Shown here in pieces: positions 1 through 7,666 of a stretch of DNA of 64,000 bases. The position numbers were made by a program, and so were the translations under genes. Source of the stretch: Pseudonocardia hierapolitana (GTDB lineage: Bacteria; Actinomycetota; Actinomycetes; Mycobacteriales; Pseudonocardiaceae); assembly GCF_007994075.1 (NCBI RefSeq), contig NZ_VIWU01000001.1, positions 4,774,001 through 4,838,000 of the forward strand. The letters are read 5' to 3'. Position 1 is the first letter of the stretch. The number at the start of each line of letters is the position of its first letter. Below the pieces are notes generated by a model that was not told the DNA's origin, made no database searches, and saw nothing but the letters and a program-made list of their open reading frames with translations.

Positions 1-261
1 CTGGCCCGGCCGCTGCTGCTCGCCGGCCGACCGCCCGCGCCCGGGCCGGCGCTCGACCGGTACGTGGCGGCGTACGCCACGGTGCAGCGGAGCCGGGACA
101 CCACGCGGTTCCGGCACGATCTGCTCACCACCGCCACCGTCGACCGCGACCCGCGGCTGCGCCGCTACTGGCGTCTCGTCGGAGAGGTCACCGGCGAGCC
201 CGTCACGGTCGGAGGCGCCCAGGCCTGGCTCGTCGACGCGCTCGAACGTTCCATCGCCTGA
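1..261 (+). CDS. C-terminal part of a helical protein, possibly a MerR-family regulator
   Basis: The reading frame is open from the window edge to a TGA at 259-261, giving about 86 residues. The visible part is Arg- and Leu-rich and predicted helical. Its ending, a DPRLRRYWRLVGEV stretch followed by a Trp-containing helix, resembles the effector tail of some actinobacterial MerR-family regulators. The DNA-binding half lies outside the window, so the function is a guess. It is followed 61 bases later by the DoxX gene on the same strand. Confidence 0.45.
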   Translation: MARPLLLAGRPPAPGPALDRYVAAYATVQRSRDTTRFRHDLLTTATVDRDPRLRRYWRLVGEVTGEPVTVGGAQAWLVDALERSIA

Positions 262-322
262 CCGTGTAACGCCCGCGCGGGGTCGTGGCTCTGAACCGGT
301 GTCGTCGAGCACTGGAGGAGTC

Positions 323-748
323 ATGAACGATCTTCTGCACCGCGTCGCCAGCAGCCGCGTCACCGGTCGGGCCGCCCGCGTGACCGCGGGGGTGCGCATC
401 TTCGTCGGGGTGGTCTTCCTGTTCTTCGGAGGCCTGAAGTTCCTGATCACCGAGATCGAGGTGGCCGAGTTCGTCAGGTTCGGCTTCCCGGAGTCGACCC
501 TTGTCGTGCATCTGGTCGGCCTGCTCGAGGTCGCGGCGGGCCTGATGCTGGTGGTCGGCCTCGCCACTCGCCTCGCCGCGCTCGGGCTGGCCGTCGTGAT
601 GGCAGGCGCGATCCTGACGGCCGGGCTGACCGTGGGCGGTCCGTTCCACCTCGGCCTGGCGCCCGCGCTGCTGGCCGCGAACGTCTACCTGCTGGTGGCC
701 GGCCCGGGGAGCCTCGCGCTGGACCGGCGGCTGGTCGCCGTGGGCTGA
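323..748 (+). CDS. DoxX-family integral membrane protein
   Basis: A 141-residue protein with four hydrophobic segments at about residues 24-41, 62-82, 84-105 and 112-130, the usual DoxX layout. The first helix ends in the typical FGGLKF pattern and the second carries GLLEVAAG. DoxX proteins are small inner-membrane proteins, sometimes linked to redox or thiol stress; the role here is unknown. I chose the ATG at 323 because GGAGG at 314-318 sits just upstream; the GTG at 299 has no ribosome-binding site. The ECF sigma gene follows 14 bases after the stop, so the genes may be co-transcribed. Confidence 0.85.
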   Translation: MNDLLHRVASSRVTGRAARVTAGVRIFVGVVFLFFGGLKFLITEIEVAEFVRFGFPESTLVVHLVGLLEVAAGLMLVVGLATRLAALGLAVVMAGAILTAGLTVGGPFHLGLAPALLAANVYLLVAGPGSLALDRRLVAVG

Positions 749-762
749 CGGCTCGTAGGCTC

Positions 763-1410
763 GTGCGGATGCGGGTCGCGCTGCCGCCGGATGCGGAGCT
801 GGTCGGCCGGCTCCGGGACGGCGACGAGGCAGCGTTCGCCCTGCTCCTGGACCAGTGGTCGCCGGGCATGCTCCGGCTCGCCCGGTCGTTCGTCTCCACG
901 CCGGACTCGGCGGCCGAGGTCGTGCAGGACACCTGGATGGCGGTCCTCCAGGCGCTCGACCGCTTCGAGGGCCGCTCGTCCCTGCGGACGTGGGTGTACC
1001 GGATCCTGGTGAACACGGCGAAGCGGCGGGCCGCGCGAGAGCGGAGGTTCGTGCCGATGAGCAGCCTGCGCCCCGCGGCCACCGGCCCGACCGTCGACCC
1101 GGACCGGTTCCAGGGGCCCGACGAGCCCTACCCGGGACACTGGCGGACCCTGCCCTCACCGTGGCCCGACCTCGTGCCGTCGCCCGAGCAACGCACGCTC
1201 GACGCCGAGCTGCAGGCCCGGCTCGAGGACGCGCTCGCCGGGCTGCCGGAGCGGCAGCGGGCCGTGATCACGCTGCGGGACGTCCAGGGACGGCCTGCCG
1301 AGGAGGTGTGCGCGATCTTGGAGATCTCACCCGCCAACCAGAGGGTGCTGCTGCACCGGGCCCGCGCCCACGTCCGGGCCCGGCTGGAGGTGTATCTCGA
1401 TGCCCGTTGA
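763..1410 (+). CDS. ECF-type RNA polymerase sigma factor
   Basis: A 215-residue sigma-70 family protein of the extracytoplasmic-function type. Region 2 (about residues 25-90) contains the core-binding and -10 recognition helices, including the AAEVVQDTW and LRTWVYRILVN blocks. A proline-rich linker of about 60 residues follows, then region 4 (about 145-205) with LPERQRAVITLRDVQG and the recognition helix. The linker is longer than in minimal ECF factors. The start may be the GTG at 763 or the ATG at 769. The 3' end overlaps the anti-sigma gene by 11 bases, so the pair is very probably co-translated and the sigma factor held inactive by its partner. Confidence 0.93.
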   Translation: MRMRVALPPDAELVGRLRDGDEAAFALLLDQWSPGMLRLARSFVSTPDSAAEVVQDTWMAVLQALDRFEGRSSLRTWVYRILVNTAKRRAARERRFVPMSSLRPAATGPTVDPDRFQGPDEPYPGHWRTLPSPWPDLVPSPEQRTLDAELQARLEDALAGLPERQRAVITLRDVQGRPAEEVCAILEISPANQRVLLHRARAHVRARLEVYLDAR

Positions 1411-1627
1411 CTGCGACCGGCTCGTCGAGCTCGTCACCGACTTCGTCGAGGGCGCGCTGGACCCGGTCACCGAACGGCAGGTCGTCGACCACCTGGCCGA
1501 GTGCGACGGCTGCAGCACCTACCTCGACCAGATGCGGGCGACCGCCCGCGCCCTCGGCGAGCTGCCGCCGGGCCGGCTGCCCGATCCGGCGCGCGAGGCC
1601 CTCCTGGAGGCGTTCCGCCGACGCTGA
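1400..1627 (+). CDS. Zinc-finger anti-sigma factor (zf-HC2 type)
   Basis: A 75-residue protein whose core is the anti-sigma zinc-binding motif His31-x3-Cys35-x2-Cys38 (HLAECDGC). It has no transmembrane helix, so it should be a cytoplasmic, possibly redox-responsive anti-sigma factor of the RsrA/ZAS-like kind rather than a membrane-anchored one. It starts at the ATG at 1400 inside the end of the sigma gene, which implies translational coupling. Its expected partner is the sigma factor encoded at 763-1410. The stimulus cannot be read from the sequence. Confidence 0.9.
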   Translation: MPVDCDRLVELVTDFVEGALDPVTERQVVDHLAECDGCSTYLDQMRATARALGELPPGRLPDPAREALLEAFRRR

Positions 1628-1828
1628 GCGCCCGTCGCACACGCTGGACCGGATCGAGGAGCCGTTCCCCCGAACCGCTGCTTCGCGTTCGACCAGTTCG
1701 GTCCGCTACTTCCCCGGCCGAACGTACGTGGTCACCGCACCAGGGACTCCATACCCGGGCCACAGGTCGCTCACAAGGGCGGAGGCCAGATTGATCAGTG
1801 CTTCCCACAACCGAGTGAAGGAGTCTCC

Positions 1829-2119
1829 ATGCGAATGCGCAGCATCGCCGGGGCCGCCCTCGTGGCTGCCGCCCTCAGCGTCACCGTCACGGGGGCGGCG
1901 AGCGCCGCCACACCGGCGGCCGGAGCGCCCGGAGACGGAGATGGAGTGGTGATCACCTGCCGGGACGGCAAGCCGGTCGAGCGCAGGGTTACCGAAGCCG
2001 ACCGGGAGCAGATTCGAAAGCGGCAGGCAGAGTCAGGCGACGAGAAGGTCCGCATCGAGAAGCCTCGTGACCGGAGGCACCACGGCGCACCCGAGGCTGC
2101 CTGTGCGAACCGGCGGTAG
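1829..2119 (+). CDS. Small secreted protein of unknown function
   Basis: A 96-residue protein with a clear Sec signal peptide: basic start (MRMR), hydrophobic core at residues 7-22 and an ASA signal-peptidase site at 24-26. The mature part is short, highly charged (many Arg, Lys, Glu and Asp) and contains two Cys. I do not recognise a family. The ATG at 1829 is preceded by GAAGGAG at 1817-1823. The 201 bases upstream, after the anti-sigma gene, carry no gene and I see no convincing promoter there. Confidence 0.6.
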   Translation: MRMRSIAGAALVAAALSVTVTGAASAATPAAGAPGDGDGVVITCRDGKPVERRVTEADREQIRKRQAESGDEKVRIEKPRDRRHHGAPEAACANRR

Positions 2120-2186
2120 CAGAGTCCGATGAGAGTCGGACGGCGATCGTGGGCGGACGACGAGCAGACGCACACGTCCTCCCTCG

Positions 2187-4085
2187 TCAGCTGAGCAGGG
2201 GCTCGAGGAACCGCCCCGCCGCCTGCACGGCAGGGGCGGACGAGCCACCGTCGACGACGAGCACGGCCAGCGCGAGGTCCCCTGCGGTGGCGACGAACCA
2301 GCCGTGCGCGCGAGAGCCGTCGCCGAACTGGGCGGTGCCGGTCTTTCCGGCGACGCCGGGCAGGTCGGAAAGCGCAGTGGCGCGGCCGGCGGTGACGGTC
2401 TCCCGCATCATGTCGCGCAGCTCCTGCGTCACAGCGGGGTCCAGCGGCGGGGGCGTGCGGTCCGACGTCGTCGGACGCCCGGGCAGCAGCACGGGGACCA
2501 CGGCCTCGCCGCGCACCACGGCCGCCGCGACGAGCGCCATCCCGAAGGGGCTGGCCAGCACCTCGCCCTGCCCGATCGACCACTCCACCCGCTGGTCGGG
2601 ACGGGGCGCCGGCGGCACCGCCCCGGTCAACGTGGTCATCCCGGGGGCGACGTGGTCGATGCCGAGGCCCAGCTGCGCGGCGGTCCGGGCGAGAGCGTCG
2701 GGCGGAAGGTCGACAGCGAGGCGGGCCATGGTCGTGTTGCACGAGTTCGCGAAGGCGGTGTGCAGGGGAACGTGGCCGAGGGCGAAGTCGTCGTTGTTGA
2801 TCTGCCGTCCCTGGATGTTCTCCGTGCCCGGGCAGGGCAGCACCGTGTCGGCGGTGGCGGCACCCGCCTGCAGCACCGCCGCCGTCGTCACGATCTTGAA
2901 CGTGGAGCCCGGGGGGTAGCGGCCGACGAGGGCCGGTGCGCCCTCGCGGTCGGCGGCGGGTGTCTGCGCCACCGCGAGCACCTCGCCCGTCGAGGGTTGA
3001 ACGGCGACGAGCATCGCCTGCTGCTCGAGCGGGGCGAGCGCCTGCTGCGCGGCGCGCTGCGCGTCGACGTCGACAGCGGTCACCAGCGGCGGCACCGCCG
3101 AGGGCGGTTCGGTGTGCAGCACCTCCGACACGCCGTCGAGCCCGACGGCCACGACCTGCCACCCCGGTTCGGCGGAGCGCAGGTTCTCGACTTCGGCGGC
3201 GAGACCGGGCAGCAGCGGCGAGGAGAGGTCGGGATCGACGGACAACAGGCGGGTGTCCTCGACGGTGCCGACTCCGGGAAGGTCCGCAAGCGCGGGCCGG
3301 ATCGAGTCGTGGTCCGGCCCGCGCAACGTGATGACCCGAGCGCGCCGGCCGCTCGGCGTGGCTGCCATCCCGTCGAGGATCGACTGTTCGGTGATGGTCG
3401 GGTCGAACGCCTGCAACGATGCCGCCAGCGAACGCGCGGTGGCGGCATCCGCTACTGCGGGATCCAGCAGGATCGTCACAACCCGCTGCGAGGACATCAG
3501 CTGGGTCCCGTCACGGTCGACCACGGCCGGAACCGGGGCGTCCTGGGTGTCCAGCCGCAGCCGCTGTCCCCTGCCCAGGTCGGGGTGCAGCACCGACGGC
3601 AACCAGGCGACCCGCCAGCCGTCGGCGGTGTCGCGGAGCGCGGCCGTGCTCTCGTACGTCCAGATCCGCCCGGCGCCGAAGTCCCAGGAGAGCGTGAACG
3701 AGGCCGTGGTCGTCGCGCCCTCCTCCGCGACCCGCAGGCCCTCGGCCCGCACGGCCAGGGGCTCGAGCGCGCTCCGGTAGCGCAACAGTTCGGCAGCGGC
3801 GGCCGGGTCATCGGTCAGGGCGGCTGCCGCCGGCACATCGCCGGCCGTGAGCGCCTCCAGGAACGCCTGCACGGCAGCCTCGGGACCCCCGCCGAACATG
3901 CCGCACCCGGTGACCGGCGTCATCGTCGCGACGGCCAGCACGATCCCCACCAGTCGACGGGCTCGCCACCACACCGAGGCCGTCCGACGGCCACATCGCG
4001 ACCGAGGCGGGGACGCGTGCAGTTCCCGGTCGGCCGCTGGGGCGGGCGGCGACGCCGCGACCCCGTCGGGTCCGCGGCGACTCAC
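2187..4085 (-). CDS. Penicillin-binding protein with NTF2-like N-terminal domain and transpeptidase domain
   Basis: A 632-residue peptidoglycan transpeptidase acting outside the membrane. A basic N-terminus is followed by a hydrophobic stretch (about 44-58) ending in VTGC, which could be a lipobox at Cys61. Next come an NTF2/MecA-N-like domain (about 66-180), a dimerisation domain (about 190-350) and the transpeptidase domain. The active-site motifs are all present: Ser394-x-x-Lys397 (GSTFK), Ser448-Cys-Asn450 and Lys581-Thr-Gly583. It resembles the MecA/PbpA group of monofunctional class B enzymes. The gene stands alone; the true start may lie further downstream because the first 40 residues look unstructured. 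Confidence 0.9.
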   Translation of the reverse strand: MSRRGPDGVAASPPAPAADRELHASPPRSRCGRRTASVWWRARRLVGIVLAVATMTPVTGCGMFGGGPEAAVQAFLEALTAGDVPAAAALTDDPAAAAELLRYRSALEPLAVRAEGLRVAEEGATTTASFTLSWDFGAGRIWTYESTAALRDTADGWRVAWLPSVLHPDLGRGQRLRLDTQDAPVPAVVDRDGTQLMSSQRVVTILLDPAVADAATARSLAASLQAFDPTITEQSILDGMAATPSGRRARVITLRGPDHDSIRPALADLPGVGTVEDTRLLSVDPDLSSPLLPGLAAEVENLRSAEPGWQVVAVGLDGVSEVLHTEPPSAVPPLVTAVDVDAQRAAQQALAPLEQQAMLVAVQPSTGEVLAVAQTPAADREGAPALVGRYPPGSTFKIVTTAAVLQAGAATADTVLPCPGTENIQGRQINNDDFALGHVPLHTAFANSCNTTMARLAVDLPPDALARTAAQLGLGIDHVAPGMTTLTGAVPPAPRPDQRVEWSIGQGEVLASPFGMALVAAAVVRGEAVVPVLLPGRPTTSDRTPPPLDPAVTQELRDMMRETVTAGRATALSDLPGVAGKTGTAQFGDGSRAHGWFVATAGDLALAVLVVDGGSSAPAVQAAGRFLEPLLS

Positions 4086-4344
4086 CGCGGCGACCCGGTG
4101 GGAACCGGCCGCCTCGCGCTACTGCCGACGTCGTCTCTGGCGATCACGCGCTCCAGGCAAGCAGCACGAAACCGATAGCGCCAATCACATGGACATGGCC
4201 CTCCGATATTCGATTCGTATGGCCGCAGCACCGGCTGTCAGCCCGAGCCGAATCGCCGTCGATCCATCCCCGGAACAGCGACGACCTCTCCGACCCGAGC
4301 AGCGTGAGCTCGGGCATCCGGCCACGGTCTTGGCCGGTGCGCAG

Positions 4345-4605
4345 TCACGCGTTCGCCTCCCGGAGCTGATTGGTGCCGCTGCCTTCGCCAGAGGACCAGG
4401 TGAAGTGCTCCGTCAGCTGCCGTCGCCCGTCCGCGCTCACCTGACCCTCGTCGCGGATCACGGCGATCGCATCGTCACGACCGGCAACCTCGGCTCCTTC
4501 CACGAACTCCCAGGAGCCGGGAAGCCAGACGGCCTGCGAACGCCGGAAGACGCCGCGCAACCGGGCCTCGGTCTGCGCGGGCGCCTCGGACGACACCGTG
4601 ACCAC
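4345..4605 (-). CDS. Small hypothetical protein, possibly a truncated or chimeric remnant
   Basis: An 86-residue frame starting at GTG 4605. The first 60 residues weakly recall the N-terminal part of DUF6196-type proteins (from memory, low confidence). The last 24 residues closely match the C-terminal segment of the next gene upstream on this strand (4677-5063), sharing the pattern G-R-x3-x-E-x2-x-W-x-S...GSGT. This suggests a damaged or hybrid gene rather than an intact family member. There is no good ribosome-binding site. The stretch 4086-4344 between this frame and the PBP start has no gene I can support. Confidence 0.4.
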   Translation of the reverse strand: MVTVSSEAPAQTEARLRGVFRRSQAVWLPGSWEFVEGAEVAGRDDAIAVIRDEGQVSADGRRQLTEHFTWSSGEGSGTNQLREANA

Positions 4606-4676
4606 GAGCCGAGCGTCGCATCAGAGCGCTGATGGGACAACCGATCACCCACACCCCCGCACGTGCCGCATCGGCG

Positions 4677-5063
4677 CTACGGGGATCCGGGGACCTCCTC
4701 CACCACGCTGGTCCCGGAGCCCGGCTTGCTGTCCCAGCTCCATTGTTCGTGCATCCTCAATCGGCCGTCGTCCAGCAACTCGACGCGGCTGACGCAATGT
4801 CCGCTGGCCGTCTGCCCTTCGGTCGTCACGTGCACGTAGCGGAAATCCAATGTTCTCGCCGAGCGTGTCCCGACGAGGTACCCGAGCCGGACGCCGCCGC
4901 CGGAGTACCTCGCCCAGACGGTCGCGTCGTCATCCTCGTGATACTCGAAGACCGTGCCATCGCCGACGTCGCCGGCATGCTCGGGCGTGACATCCCGGAA
5001 CACCCTGCCCTCCAGAATGCTCCCGGACCGCGTTGTGGGCCTCGGCGAGAAGGGATGATCCAC
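4677..5063 (-). CDS. Small conserved cytoplasmic protein of the N-acetylglutamate-synthase-like (misnamed) family
   Basis: A 128-residue beta-rich protein containing the conserved pattern GRVFRDVT, EYHEDDDATVWARYSGGG, Y.HV...G and LHE/MHEQWSW followed by GSGTSVVEEV. I recognise this as the small family often labelled N-acetylglutamate synthase in databases although it lacks any acetyltransferase fold; its function is unknown. It starts at GTG 5063, supported by a strong AAGGAGG just upstream on the minus strand. It lies 71 bases upstream of the shorter frame at 4345-4605, with which it shares C-terminal sequence. Confidence 0.7.
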   Translation of the reverse strand: MDHPFSPRPTTRSGSILEGRVFRDVTPEHAGDVGDGTVFEYHEDDDATVWARYSGGGVRLGYLVGTRSARTLDFRYVHVTTEGQTASGHCVSRVELLDDGRLRMHEQWSWDSKPGSGTSVVEEVPGSP

Positions 5064-5229
5064 GGACGAGCCTCCTTTCTCGGGTGGTGAAAAGTACCAG
5101 CCAACAGTCAGAATCCGGTGAAGAACTCGTCAACCGAGGATTTGTCGGCCGCACGCACCGGGAGGCGTCGTCCCGTTCCTCTCCGTGCGGCCGCTCGGCG
5201 CGCCGTCGCGGGACCGGGATGCGGGTCCG

Positions 5230-6150
5230 TCACCGATGCTGGGCCTTGCCCAGCTCGTCGGTGAGCCGGGCGAGGGTGCCCTCGGCCGTGGGGACGGGGC
5301 CGAACAGCTGCTCCTGCCGACGGGGGTCGGCGACGTAGCGGCCGGTGTCGAACCAGCCGAACATCGCGGCCATGTCCTTGACGATCGGCATGAAGCGGCC
5401 GGCGACGGCTCCTGCGGCGCGGGTGACGGGCGAAGGGACGGCCCACACCTTGATCTTCTTTCCGGCCCGGCTGCCCATCAGGTCGGCCATCTCGCGCATG
5501 CTGACCGGACGGTCCCAGCCGATGTCGATGCGCTCACCGTCGTCGACATCGGCGTCGACCGCGGCCGCCAGGTACGCCGCGAGATCGGCGGTGTGGACGA
5601 AGGTCAGCGGGACGGTGGTCTTGCCCATCCACGTCAGGCGGCCCTTGTCGATCGGGTCACCCGCCATGCTCGCGATCTGGTCGAGGAACGCCCCCGGGCG
5701 CAGTGCGACGAACGGGACGCCGAGCTGTTCGAGTTTGTCCTCGGCGACCTTCTTGTGCCAGAAGTGCGGGACATCGGGCGTCTGGTCGCAGGTGAGGATG
5801 CTGGTCAGGACGAACCGTCGGATGCCGGCGCGGTGGGCGGCCTCGGCGAGGTTGGCGTTGCCGACGGTGTCGATGTCGTGCGCGTTCTTGCCGCCGCGGG
5901 TGTAGCCGGCAGCGGTGGTGATGACGGCATCGGCGCCGTTCATGGCGGCGACGAGCGAGTCGAGGTCGAGCATGTCGCCGCGGGCGATCTCGACACCCCG
6001 GCTCTCGAGCCCGCTCGCGTCGGTGGTCGGCCGGACCAGGGCGCGGACGTTCTTGCCGCGCTCGAGCAGTTCGTCGACGACCTTGCCCCCGAGGGAGCCG
6101 GTCGCGCCGACGACGAGGACCGGGAGGGTGGTGGAGTTGCTGGTGGTCAT
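5230..6150 (-). CDS. NmrA-type atypical short-chain NAD(P)-binding reductase
   Basis: A 306-residue Rossmann-fold protein. The dinucleotide-binding motif GATGSLG lies at residues 15-21 with an Arg-rich second strand (RALVRP) that favours NADP. The conserved block RRFVLTS follows, and the middle carries the substrate-region pattern LRPGAFLDQI. The catalytic YxxxK of classical short-chain dehydrogenases is absent, as is usual for NmrA-like proteins, which may be reductases or redox sensors. A MarR gene lies upstream on the same strand (6529-7008) and is the likely regulator. Its ATG overlaps the TGA of a degenerate frame upstream (ATGA). Confidence 0.85.
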   Translation of the reverse strand: MTTSNSTTLPVLVVGATGSLGGKVVDELLERGKNVRALVRPTTDASGLESRGVEIARGDMLDLDSLVAAMNGADAVITTAAGYTRGGKNAHDIDTVGNANLAEAAHRAGIRRFVLTSILTCDQTPDVPHFWHKKVAEDKLEQLGVPFVALRPGAFLDQIASMAGDPIDKGRLTWMGKTTVPLTFVHTADLAAYLAAAVDADVDDGERIDIGWDRPVSMREMADLMGSRAGKKIKVWAVPSPVTRAAGAVAGRFMPIVKDMAAMFGWFDTGRYVADPRRQEQLFGPVPTAEGTLARLTDELGKAQHR

Positions 6151-6326
6151 GGGGGTCTCACTTTCATCAGGTCAGTAGTGGAGGCTTGGGGCGGGGCAGT
6201 GTGGCCGCGGCCGTGGGCGCCCGTCGGCCTGCAGAGCTTGTCGAGGTCGAAGGCGACTCGGACGCGGGTGATGCGGCCGTCCTCGATGTGCAGCCGGCCG
6301 GCGACGGGGAAGGGCTCGCCGTCCCG
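6147..6326 (-). pseudogene. Remnant of an NTF2/SnoaL-like gene tail
   Basis: On the minus strand from about 6323 to 6237 the frame encodes a segment (PFPVAGRLHIEDGRI followed by TRVRVAFDLDKL) that looks like the last two strands of a SnoaL-like NTF2-fold protein. The frame then runs to a TGA that overlaps the ATG of the NmrA-like gene. Upstream the frame has no recognisable domain, so about two thirds of a normal 120-140 residue protein is missing. I read this as a decayed gene once coupled to the reductase. The rest of 6327-6528 has no feature I can support. Confidence 0.4.
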
Positions 6327-6528
6327 GCGGGACCGGGCCCTTTCCCCGGATGGTTCCGCCCGGCCTGCACCGGACCGCTCGCGCTCGTCCATGAATGCTG
6401 AGGCTCCGCAACCACCCGTTCTCCATGACGTACGGGGGTGAGCGGTGACCCCGCCAGATCCGCCGCCTCGGCGCACCGGGGTTTTCCCGGGAATGCAGCC
6501 AGGCCGGAACGGAGGGCGAACGGGGGCG

Positions 6529-7008
6529 TTACTCGGACTCTTCTTGCGGAAGAGCGCGGCTGTTGATCGCGTCGACGATGGCGTAGGCGGAGCCGACGAA
6601 GGACTCTGCCTGCTGCGCCGACAGGTTCCGCGCGGAGGCCTCCTCCAGGGCCTGCCACATGGCTGCGATGGGCTCGCGCATGGCACGGCCCTTGTCGGTG
6701 AGGTGGACGACCATGACGCGCCGGTCGTGTTCGGCAGGCTCGCGGATGAGCAGGCCGGCGTCCTGCATGCGGCGTAGGGACTTGGAGACGGTGGAGTGGT
6801 CCAGGCCGACGCTTTCGAGCAGCTCGGACTGGGTCTGGCCGTCCCGGTCGAGGAGGTGCATCAGCAGCAGTTCCTGTCCGGGATGCAGGTCCATCTCGCG
6901 GAGCATGGCGGCGGCGTAGCCGCGGTGAGCGCGGGCGAGCTGGAAGATCGCGTAGCTCATCGGTCCCCGGCCGGCCGTCGTGGGGATGTGGGGTGTGGGG
7001 GTGGTCAT
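6529..7008 (-). CDS. MarR-family transcriptional regulator
   Basis: A winged-helix protein of 159 residues from the preferred start. It carries the family pattern: recognition region QSELLESVGLDHSTVSKSL, wing with DRRVMVVHLTDKG, and flanking dimer helices. An in-frame ATG at 7071 would give 180 residues, but that codon overlaps the candidate -10 element and the operator, so I prefer the ATG at 7008, which follows GAGCGAG. The adjacent NmrA-type reductase on the same strand is the probable target. Autoregulation is likely through the palindrome at 7053-7079. Confidence 0.88.
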   Translation of the reverse strand: MTTPTPHIPTTAGRGPMSYAIFQLARAHRGYAAAMLREMDLHPGQELLLMHLLDRDGQTQSELLESVGLDHSTVSKSLRRMQDAGLLIREPAEHDRRVMVVHLTDKGRAMREPIAAMWQALEEASARNLSAQQAESFVGSAYAIVDAINSRALPQEESE

Positions 7009-7052
7009 GGCTCGCTCGGGGTAGGGGTTCCACCGGCTGTTCATGTGGCTGA

Positions 7053-7079
7053 CCACGTAAGTGTAGCGCATTTACGTGG
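7053..7079. promoter_or_regulatory. Candidate MarR operator and promoter
   Basis: A perfect inverted repeat, CCACGTAA at 7053-7060 and TTACGTGG at 7072-7079, with an 11-base spacer. On the minus strand it overlaps a possible promoter: TTGCCA then TACACT about 15 bases later. It lies 45 bases upstream of the preferred MarR start, a standard place for a MarR dimer to repress its own gene. Binding by this MarR is inferred. Confidence 0.55.
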
Positions 7080-7183
7080 CTGGCAACGTATCTGGTGGAG
7101 CGAGCCTCTCGGCGCCCGAGGACCTCCTGGGCCGCGACCGGAGGTTCCACGAGGCCCAGCGTGTTCTCGCAACGATCATGCCC

Positions 7184-7203
7184 GGCCCGGGACGGGCCTT
7201 TTC
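7184..7203 (+). terminator. Short GC hairpin followed by a T run
   Basis: GGCCCG, a GGA loop, CGGGCC and then TTTTC. It looks like an intrinsic terminator in the plus direction, but no plus-strand gene ends here, so it may serve an unannotated transcript or be chance. Confidence 0.3.
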
Positions 7204-7268
7204 ATGGTCATGTCGACGCCACGGGTGTTCGATCTTGCTCCGAGCCCCGTGGCGTCGACTTGATCATG
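7203..7268. repeat. Long imperfect inverted repeat (hairpin element)
   Basis: Arms at 7203-7225 and 7246-7268 match at 21 of 23 positions; the inner 14 bases (GTCGACGCCACGGG and its complement) are perfect, with a 20-base loop. It lies downstream of the Kgd/DUF6104 genes. It could be a factor-assisted terminator, or a dispersed mobile palindrome. Confidence 0.65.
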
Positions 7269-7435
7269 CGAGGTCGCGTTCCGATGGTGAAGCCGCGAGG
7301 GCGAGCGGACCTGCCGAGCGAATCTCCGACGGACCGACGCGAGGGCACCCGAACCGCGCCGGCCCCACCGACTCGCGCCGCCGGCACCGGCACCCACAGC
7401 TCCGCCTCCCGCCACGGGCGCCAGGTGCGAGCGGC

Positions 7436-7618
7436 TCAGCCCTCCAGGTCGTCGGCGTCGTCGCGGGCGAGGAAGCTCGCGATCCGCTCGACCGCGTCCT
7501 CGAACGACGGGTTCAGGTCGACGAACGTGCGCAGCCGCTCGGCCAGCCACTCCACGCTGACCTGCTCGTCACCGCGCCGCTCGACGAGCTCCTCGATTCC
7601 CCGGTCCGTGGCGTACAT
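7436..7618 (-). CDS. DUF6104-family small protein
   Basis: A 60-residue acidic protein beginning MYATDRGIEELVERRG and containing the conserved LRTFVDLNPSFE block. I recognise it as the small DUF6104 protein commonly found just downstream of the 2-oxoglutarate decarboxylase/dehydrogenase gene in actinobacteria, which is exactly its place here (48 bases after the Kgd stop, same strand). The ATG at 7618 follows a GGAG site; a TTG two codons upstream is less likely. The function is unknown. Its constant linkage suggests a role with Kgd. Confidence 0.8.
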   Translation of the reverse strand: MYATDRGIEELVERRGDEQVSVEWLAERLRTFVDLNPSFEDAVERIASFLARDDADDLEG

Positions 7619-7666
7619 GCTCAACGCTCCGCTTTCCCTGATTCGATCTCCGCCCAGCGGCGTTGA

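Larger units (their letters stand above)
7080..7435. other. Intergenic region with two hairpins
   Basis: These 356 bases separate the 3' end of the DUF6104 gene from the MarR promoter. They contain a terminator-like hairpin at 7184-7203 and a long inverted repeat at 7203-7268. I see no coding frame I would defend; the open frames here are shadows with Arg/Pro-rich composition. Confidence 0.5.

Noticed and set aside
1628..1828. Small gene between the anti-sigma factor and the secreted protein
   Set aside because: No frame with a start signal or recognisable composition; treated as a promoter region.
3847..4632. Plus-strand frame of 261 codons crossing the PBP start
   Set aside because: Low-complexity Ser/Arg/Pro composition, overlaps a real gene end and a regulatory gap, no ribosome-binding site.
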